NCBI GenBank assembly: GCA_963713805.1
Contig: CAVQNF010000011.1
Location: 71,189-135,188, forward strand
Source: GAS188 sp963713805
GTDB lineage: Bacteria > Pseudomonadota > Alphaproteobacteria > Rhizobiales > Beijerinckiaceae
DNA: 64,000 nt
Direction: 5' to 3'
The stretch's first letter is position 1. Every line of letters starts with the position of its first letter. Under the pieces are notes generated by a model, which saw nothing but the letters and a program-made list of their open reading frames with translations, was not told the origin of the DNA and did no database searches. Positions 58,844 through 64,000 of this stretch are shown one piece after another. The position numbers were made by a program, and so were the translations under genes.

Positions 58844-59043
58844 TCAAATCGCCTTCAGGCTACCGGCGGACTTCTTGCCGCTCTTGCGATCGTCCTCAAG
58901 CTGATAGCTGATCTTCTGACCCTCTTTCAGGTCGTTCATGCCAGCACGCTCAACTGCCGAGATGTACACAAAGACATCCGGGCCGTCGCTATCGGGTTGG
59001 ATCACTTCTGACCATTAAACCACTTCACCGTTCAGTTAGGCAT
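58844..59043 (-). pseudogene. Broken CspA-family cold-shock gene
   Basis: From ATG 59043 the text TVKWFN follows an early in-frame TGA (codon 4). After a further shift it reads VIQPDSDGPDVFVYISAVER, AGMNDLKEGQKISYQLEDDR and KSGKKSAGSLKAI with TGA at 58844-58846. This is the OB-fold of cold-shock proteins, length 66 codons. The first RNA-binding motif (KGYGFI) is lost: the bases between TVKWFN and IQP are too few. The remaining text is conserved, so loss is recent or partly due to sequence error. Confidence 0.75.
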
Positions 59044-59170
59044 CGTATCGGATCCCCATCGCAAACGGCGTTTTGTCTTCAGACTGTAGATTGACAGTCT
59101 GACTAAAAGTTTGTGTTGTTGTTGAACTGCCACTCTATTTGCTGTGGGCGCGCAGCAAGGGAATTTGGAG

Positions 59171-60017
59171 ATGTATTCGAGAATGGAAAAGCCAGCGGCG
59201 CTGATAACGACGATAGCCCGGACCAATATTGCCCTCTACAAGCAACTGCGTGCGGCCGGATGGGACACGACACGTTTGGTGGAGGTGAGGGACTGCTACG
59301 AATTTGCGACGACGCTGTTTGCTGGGCATTGCCGCGCCTCCGGCAAGTCCTTTCTCGCGCATCTAGTCGGAACGGGGAGCATCCTGGCGGCACTCGGCGC
59401 CGAGCCCACGACGGTCGCGGCCGGCCTCCTCCATGCGGCGTATGATCAGGGCGATTTTGGCATCACGCGTTGGCGCAATAGACGCGCCCGTGTTCGCCTC
59501 GCAATCGGCGATGGCGCCGAAGCGCTCGTTTGGCGATATCAAGAGCTGGGCTGGAATGACTTGGCCGTCGCGCGGATGCGGGACGGCCTGGACGCGCTAA
59601 CGACAATCGAGCGTACCGATCGTGTTGATGCGATTGGCGAACGAGCTCGATGATAATCTCGATCTGGAGATGCGCTATTGCCACCCCGCGAAGGACCAGC
59701 AGCGGGATCGCGATACTATAGTCGCGATGGCACGGGCGCTGCACCAGCCCGCATTGGCGCATGCGTTCGAAGAAGCATATCGCGAGGCGGAGGGCGGCTC
59801 ATGGGCGGATTCCCTCTCCATGAACAGGACGAAGTCCTACCAATTGGCTTCGCCATTCGGCCTTCGACTGTTACGGCTAACGCACGCCATCATTAATGCC
59901 CCGCGGCGATGGATCGGTTCGGCGCGGCTCCGGAAGGCGACACCAGGAGCCTCTCGCGGCGGCGCTTGGGCCACCAGATCACCAGCGTCGCAAGACGGTC
60001 GAAGAGGAATTCGCTGA
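59171..60017 (+). CDS. HD-domain-like DUF6817 protein (frameshifted)
   Basis: EKPAALITTIARTNIALYKQ, LRAAGWDTTRLVEVRDCYEF, GKSFLAHLVGTGSILAALGA (with AHLVGT like the HD metal site) and AAGLLHAAYDQGDFG recall the start of RelA/SpoT HD domains. They match the DUF6817 type seen in polysaccharide clusters. After an indel near 59625 come VLMRLANELDDNLDLEMRYC and LHQPALAHAFEEAYREAEGG. The natural end is probably near 59920, since the last 30 residues to the stop at 60017 lie antisense to the next gene. The histidine/aspartate pair suggests a metal-dependent hydrolase, but no substrate is known. Confidence 0.6.
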
Positions 60018-60913
60018 TCCTCCAGCCGACGAGGGTTTGCACGAACCGTCGCAGGCGCGGCAACGCGTGGCGCCGGTGCGGCACCACAAAATGTCTAAAG
60101 ACGTCGTCGTTGAAGACCGTGCCCCACTTTTCGTGGAAATGCCGTTCGAAGTTGACGGCCCATTCGTCGCTCCAACGATAATCAGAAGTACGGGATATCG
60201 CTGAGCGCGAGCGGCGGCCCGACGACATAGGTCACCACCGCGTTCGGCTCAAAAATCACGGTGCCGCCGGCCCGCCGTACGGTGAGGCAAAAATCCACAT
60301 GCTCAGAAACCGCCTTCAAGTCCTCATTGAGCGGGCCCAAGCGGTCGAACACGCTTTTCCGCGTTAGCATGCAATGAAACTCGGCGAGTTCGCAAGGCCG
60401 ACGGACTAGCTTGTCACGCACCTCGGCGACTGCCCGATTGGCAAAATAGTGCAACTCCTGAAAAACTCGCCGACCATTCTCCTCCGCGAGCCGCGCATCG
60501 CCTCCCGCCATGTGCACCCGAGCATGCACCGGCTCGCCAATGCAGGTGAGCGGCGCAACGATGTCGGCGTCGGTTTCCTCGGCGCAGCGTAAGAGATGGC
60601 CGAGCCATCCTGGCGCGACGACGACATCATTGTCTATGAAGACCACATAGCGCGTCCTGACCTGTTTAATGGCGAGATTGCGAGCCTCGTTGGGGGTAAG
60701 GTAATGCTCGGTACGAATCAGCCCGAAAGCCCGTCGCGTTGCTTCGCCCCGCAGATAATCTCTGACCGACGCCGGAGAGCCGCCGTCGACGCAGATGAAG
60801 TCGAACGGCACACATAAATCGGTGAACAGCGATTCGATCGAGCGCCGCGTCAAACTGAAGCGCTCGCGGGGCGACATCACCACTGTAACGCTTGGCACCG
60901 GTTGGGGTGGCAC
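59893..60913 (-). CDS. GT2-family glycosyltransferase (one frameshift)
   Basis: ATG 60913 starts PPQPVPSVTVVMSPRERFSL, FDFICVDGGSPASVRDYLRG, YLTPNEARNLAIKQVRTRYV and the metal site VFIDNDVVVAPGWLGHLLRC. DIVAPLTCIGEPVHARVHMA and LKAVSEHVDFCLTVRRAGGT follow, where the EH/D pair replaces the usual ED. An indel near 60190 leads to SDEWAVNFERHFHEKWG and a C-terminal helix. About 335 residues. The spacing suggests a transferase that acts on a glycan with a 340-residue domain. Donor unknown. Confidence 0.8.
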
Positions 60914-61141
60914 CTGGTCTGCCTTTGATCTGTTCGTCCTGGCTGCGGCGCAGCGCTTGGTTGGGCGTGCGGAGTCTGTGCGACGCGCGATCCAGAGGCC
61001 ACAGGCTATTCGGACCGATCTTTACCGTCAATCGAGGAGCTGTAGCACAGAGCTCTAGCCTGCGCCGTTCCGGGAGTGCGTAGTCCCAACTCCCCACGTA
61101 TTGACCCTGGGGAACTCAACCTTGTCTGCTCAGGAGGGCCT

Positions 61142-61192
61142 ATGCGATACCGCCGAGATGTTGCCGGCTTGCGCGCCGTCGCTGTTGTCTCG
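61142..61192 (+). pseudogene. Acyltransferase-3 N-terminal remnant
   Basis: ATG 61142 gives RYRRDVAGLRAVAVVSV, the first residues of an OafA-like membrane acyltransferase (usual YRxDIDGLRAxAVLxV). After about 17 residues the match stops and WbsX text begins in another frame. A purine-rich AGGAGGG lies 7-13 bases upstream of the ATG and is a good ribosome-binding site. Confidence 0.65.
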
Positions 61193-61545
61193 GTGGCCCT
61201 GCCTGGGCCAATCATTCCTGGACAGGCAACTTAGTATGGCAACCCAACGTCGTTGGATAGAGCAAGAATACCCGGGCCACAAAGACGAGAAGGCTCATTT
61301 TGATTGGGCGGTGACTGCCTTTCGGGATCGGCGCCACATGACGTCAACGGCAAACCGATCTCTTGCGTATTGTCACCGCATCTCATGCCTTCGACCGCTT
61401 CCTTCATTGAGCATTGGCGCGAGCTCGCGCGACAGGCGGGACTGCCTGGCATGTATTTTGTAGCAATCTCGCATGCCTTTGGAGTGGGCGTTGATCCCTA
61501 TCGACATCCTACGTTCGATTCCGGGGATGTCCCGTGGCGTGTTGA
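61193..61545 (+). pseudogene. WbsX-like gene, internal remnant (copy 3)
   Basis: AWANHSWTGNLVW, IEQEYPGHKDEKAHFDWAVT, DVNGKPISCVLSPHLMPSTA, SFIEHWRELARQAGLPGMYF and VGVDPYRHPTFD match residues 135-250 of the gene at 29719 in order, with two frame changes. Neither end of the gene is present. It lies between two pieces of an acyltransferase gene. Confidence 0.75.
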
Positions 61546-61620
61546 AAATGGGGTGGCGGCGTTGCTCGCCTTGAGCTTGTAAGCTCGGGGTGCTGATTCC
61601 ACGAAAGGAAAGCAACGCCA

Positions 61621-61822
61621 TGACGAGAGATAGCACGGCGGCCTTGCCGCAGTCGAACGGGCCTGTGGACGAGGCCTTTGAGGATGTCCGCAAAAGCTTT
61701 GAGCGGTTTTGCCTCGCGGCGGGCATCGAGGTGCTGGACACCATGATGGAAGACGATGTGGAAGCCGCGTGTGGGGCGCGCCATGCCCGGACGCCGCAGC
61801 GCCGGGGACATCGCGAGACGCC
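61621..61822 (+). mobile_element. IS256-type transposase N-terminal fragment
   Basis: ATG 61621 with GAAAGG upstream gives TRDSTAALPQSNGPVDEAFE, SFERFCLAAGIEVLDTMMED and DVEAACGARHARTPQRRGHR. The FERFCLxAGxExLxxMMExD-type block resembles the start of an IS256-related (Mutator-type) transposase group. The homology ends near 61822, before the catalytic DDE part, where acyltransferase text begins. The leader between 61520 and 61620 may include the element's left end; no repeat was identified. Confidence 0.5.
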
Positions 61823-62714
61823 CTTCCCTGGCACGAACGCGCTCTTGCCCTGCCTTGGCGCGGCGGCCATCATTTGGGCCGGTTCCACAGAGAACAGATC
61901 CGCAGTCACGACGATGTTGTCTTGGCAACCGTTTGTATTCATAGGATTGATTTCCTATTCGCTATATTTGGTTCATTGGCCCATACTGGTATTCACGCGC
62001 TACGCGCTGCTCTCGGATCCGAGCGGATAGCAAATCCTTATGGTGGTCGCGGCAAGCGTCGTTCTGGCGACGCTGTCGTGGTGGTACGTCGAACGTCCTT
62101 TCCGGAATCCAAACTGGGCAAACCGTAAGCAGATTCTGACAGTCGGCGGAATTGCTATGGCGACCGTTGCGACCCTGGGCGTGATCGGCGTCCAGGCCGG
62201 CGGATTCCCGTTTCAATCACCCTCCCTCCAGGCGGACGCATCGAGATCGGAGGGAGATTGGAAGCAACATGTCTGTTTTTTGGATGCTGAAGATGATCTG
62301 CGCAGTTGATCGCTCGATGCCTGCACTCGGGCGGGCTTGCTCGGGGCCAAGGTATTGTTATGGGGAGATTCGTTCGCAGCTCACTATGTGCCGGGCTTCA
62401 TGGCCTTGGGGGATGATCTCGCCGTCCAACTAGTTCAATATACATACGCTGGTTGCCCGCCGCTTCTGGACTACGAGTTGCTTGCGCGCCCGAATTGCCA
62501 CGAGTTCAACGCTGAGGCGCTGCCACTCATGCGCAAGACCGGTATCCGGATCGCCATTCTAAGTGCCCGGTGGGAGCTGCACCGTCGGAAAGGTCTCGGC
62601 TCGCTGCGCAAGACGGTAGACACGCTACGCAAGGCAGGTATTGTCGTCTACGTCGTGGGACAATCCCTGGAATTTGCGATGGACGTCCGATTGCTCGCCT
62701 ATTGCAACGGGGTT
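61823..62714 (+). pseudogene. Acyltransferase-3 / SGNH fusion, C-terminal half (frameshifted and truncated)
   Basis: TPFPGTNALLPCLGAAAIIW and FVFIGLISYSLYLVHWPILV are helices 8-10 of OafA-like acyltransferases; YSLYLxHWPILVF is a hallmark. After shifts come WWYVERPFRNPNW and then the SGNH domain with VLLWGDSFAAHYVPGFMALG (GDS nucleophile) and YTYAGCPPLLDYE. The match ends near 62714 in LLAYCNG, where an IS5-type transposase begins on the other strand, so the end of the SGNH domain is lost. Such proteins O-acetylate surface sugars. Confidence 0.72.
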
Positions 62715-63557
62715 GCCCTTGCCGATGCACTCCACTTCCGGGGCGTGCAGGGAATAGACCTTGGGTCCGCGCTGATGCTGCTGCTGATCACGCACGCGAC
62801 GTGCCCGTGCCAGAATGTTCTTGAAGATCACCTCCTTGAGCCAGGGGTCGTCATCGATCTTACGGGTGACGTCGCGGATGACACGGCCCAAATAGGTCCG
62901 CAGCGTCTTCAAGGCTCGATTGGCGCGCTTGAACTGCTTGGCATGGGCATAGCGCTGATGCTTGATCAGCGCGAACTTGCCCACTCGAGCATAGGATTGG
63001 CGCAGCACCACGCCGTGCCGCTTGGCTAGCCGCACCAGGATCTCGCGGGCTCGGTTGAGCAGCCTTGCATCGGTGGGGAACATCACGTTCTTGGGCTCGA
63101 CCGTCGTGTCGATGATCACCTCCGAGAGCTCGGAGGGCTTCAACGCATCGGTCTTCACCGCGATCGACAAGCTCTCCTGAAGCAGGGCATTCATCCTCTC
63201 CTCGCCCATGCGCTGGCGCCAGCGCGTCAGCGAGCTGCGGTCCAGGACCAGCTTGTGCTGGAAGAACTCCTCCCCGCAGAAGAACTGATAATAGGGGTTC
63301 TCCAACCAGCGCGCGCACAGCTCCTCGTCGGACAGATCGTAGGTGTATTTGAGGATGGTCAGCCCCGCCATCAGCCGCGTCGGCAGCGGCGGCTGGCCGG
63401 GGCCGTCACGGTAGACTTCGCCGAACCTCTTCTCCAAGAAGCCCCAATCCACCTTGCCCGCCAGCGCCACCAGCTGATGGTCCATGTCGAGGATCGCATC
63501 CAGGCGCGAGCGTAGAAGATCACCTTGCCCGCTGTCGCGTCGCTCTCTCGGCTTCAT
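62715..63557 (-). mobile_element. IS5-type transposase, C-terminally truncated
   Basis: ATG 63557 starts KPRERRDSGQGDLLRSRLDA. Then come MDHQLVALAGKVDWGFLEKR, PPLPTRLMAGLTILKYTYDL, SDEELCARWLENPYYQFFCG and SSLTRWRQRMGEERMNALLQ. VIIDTTVEPKNVMFPTDARL holds the first catalytic aspartate, and YSLHAPEVECIGKG the last matching residues. The remaining part with the second aspartate and the glutamate is missing, so it cannot be active alone. About 280 of roughly 440 residues remain. The left border joins the SGNH gene; terminal repeats were not found. Confidence 0.85.
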
Positions 63558-64000
63558 TCGATCCTCTCGGCAAATCACCTCTGCACCGAGAAAATCACAA
63601 ATCCGAATTTGCAAGGAATCTGGAGGCTTCTGTGAGGTCCGCGGCGCGATCCGAGCGTTCGCCGTGGGCGGACCTCATTGAAGCCGGATTGAACGAAGGC
63701 GCGGGAAGGTTCGCGCTGGCGCCGCTATGGGCTTTGTTTACGAGTTTGGGGCTGTGTCTTGGCGTTGACGGGCTGAAGCGCGTGGGATGTTGACGCGACC
63801 ATGGAGCGGAAAGGCGTTGAGGGATCGTCCGCGCGGGCTGAAGTAGATCGGGTATCGCGGCGGATTGCCGCTGGCCGAGCGCGAAGTCGCACGTCTTTAT
63901 GGGCGCCGTCGATGATCGCGGCGCTGCGCTTTGCGCGACGTGCGGTGGGAAGAGTGCTCGCTCTTGTCGCTGTCATGATGTGTCGCAGTGGAATGGCGAG
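63558..64000. other. Right-edge region, no gene recognised
   Basis: The first part is upstream sequence of the IS5-type transposase and may include its end. A minus-strand frame at 63725-63976 is basic and low in complexity and looks like a shadow. Nothing else is recognised before the window ends. Confidence 0.35.

Noticed and set aside
63725..63976. Basic minus-strand open frame at the right edge
   Set aside because: Low-complexity A/R/T/S text with no motif; likely a shadow.

Overview
The window is GC-rich (clearly above 55% by eye) and reads as chromosome of an alphaproteobacterium, most likely a member of the Hyphomicrobiales (Rhizobiales). Signs are a Usg-family gene, a DUF3280-like secreted protein, a serine-glyoxylate-type aminotransferase, rhizobial palindromic intergenic repeats and, above all, a succinoglycan-type exo gene set. 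No rRNA or CRISPR array is visible. There is one tRNA, tRNA-Pro(CGG).

Layout. Bases 1-7500 are ordinary chromosome: a Tat-exported ABC substrate-binding protein, tRNA-Pro, a PilZ protein, a lipoprotein, usg, a DUF3280 protein, an IS3-OrfA-like HTH protein and a zinc-ribbon protein. Bases 7582-12107 carry a UDP-glucuronate decarboxylase-like gene, a polyprenyl glycosylphosphotransferase that would start a lipid-linked glycan, a VOC protein and a PLP aminotransferase. Bases 14062-18090 (minus strand) form a compact operon of HAD-UbiA prenyltransferase, GtrA, DprE1-like oxidase and DprE2-like reductase. This is the set that makes polyprenyl-phospho-arabinose in mycobacteria and resembles the noeCHOP genes of Azorhizobium. 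A GT-C-like membrane protein is divergent to it. Bases 20326-35754 hold glycan transfer, modification and export genes: TylF-like and FkbM methyltransferases, a TupA-like ATP-grasp protein, several GT2/GT4 enzymes, one Wzm permease with two tandem Wzt ATPases, and a WbsX-like protein. Bases 36082-43138 hold a GH5 hydrolase, methyltransferases, an epimerase, a multipass protein, GtrA and a DPM1-like GT2. Bases 43378-48639 are exoL-exoA-exoO-exoK-exoM, followed by an ExoQ/Wzy-like polymerase on the other strand. Bases 51475-61000 hold a second copy of the multipass protein, a second TupA-like gene, more transferases and methyltransferases, a broken cold-shock gene and an HD-domain (DUF6817-like) gene. 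The right end is a patchwork of acyltransferase, WbsX and IS pieces.

Together the genes describe a large surface-polysaccharide island: precursor synthesis (uxs, rmlC, galE remnant, Dpr operon), initiation (glycosylphosphotransferase), chain assembly (many GTs), decoration (methyl and acyl groups, TupA-like ligases), export by both ABC (Wzm/Wzt) and Wzx/Wzy routes, and trimming (GH5, GH16 ExoK).

Two cautions apply throughout. First, a large share of the conserved genes change reading frame one or more times, often without internal stops in the homologous segments. The spread over otherwise well-conserved operons suggests uncorrected sequencing indels more than biological decay, so positions of frameshifted genes are given as the whole homologous span. 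Second, several loci are joins of pieces from unrelated genes (near 33.6-35.9 kb, 54.4-55.6 kb and 61.1-63.6 kb). These are either true rearrangement scars in an EPS/O-antigen island or assembly chimeras, and only raw reads can decide. All family calls come from reading translations by eye; no database search was run.
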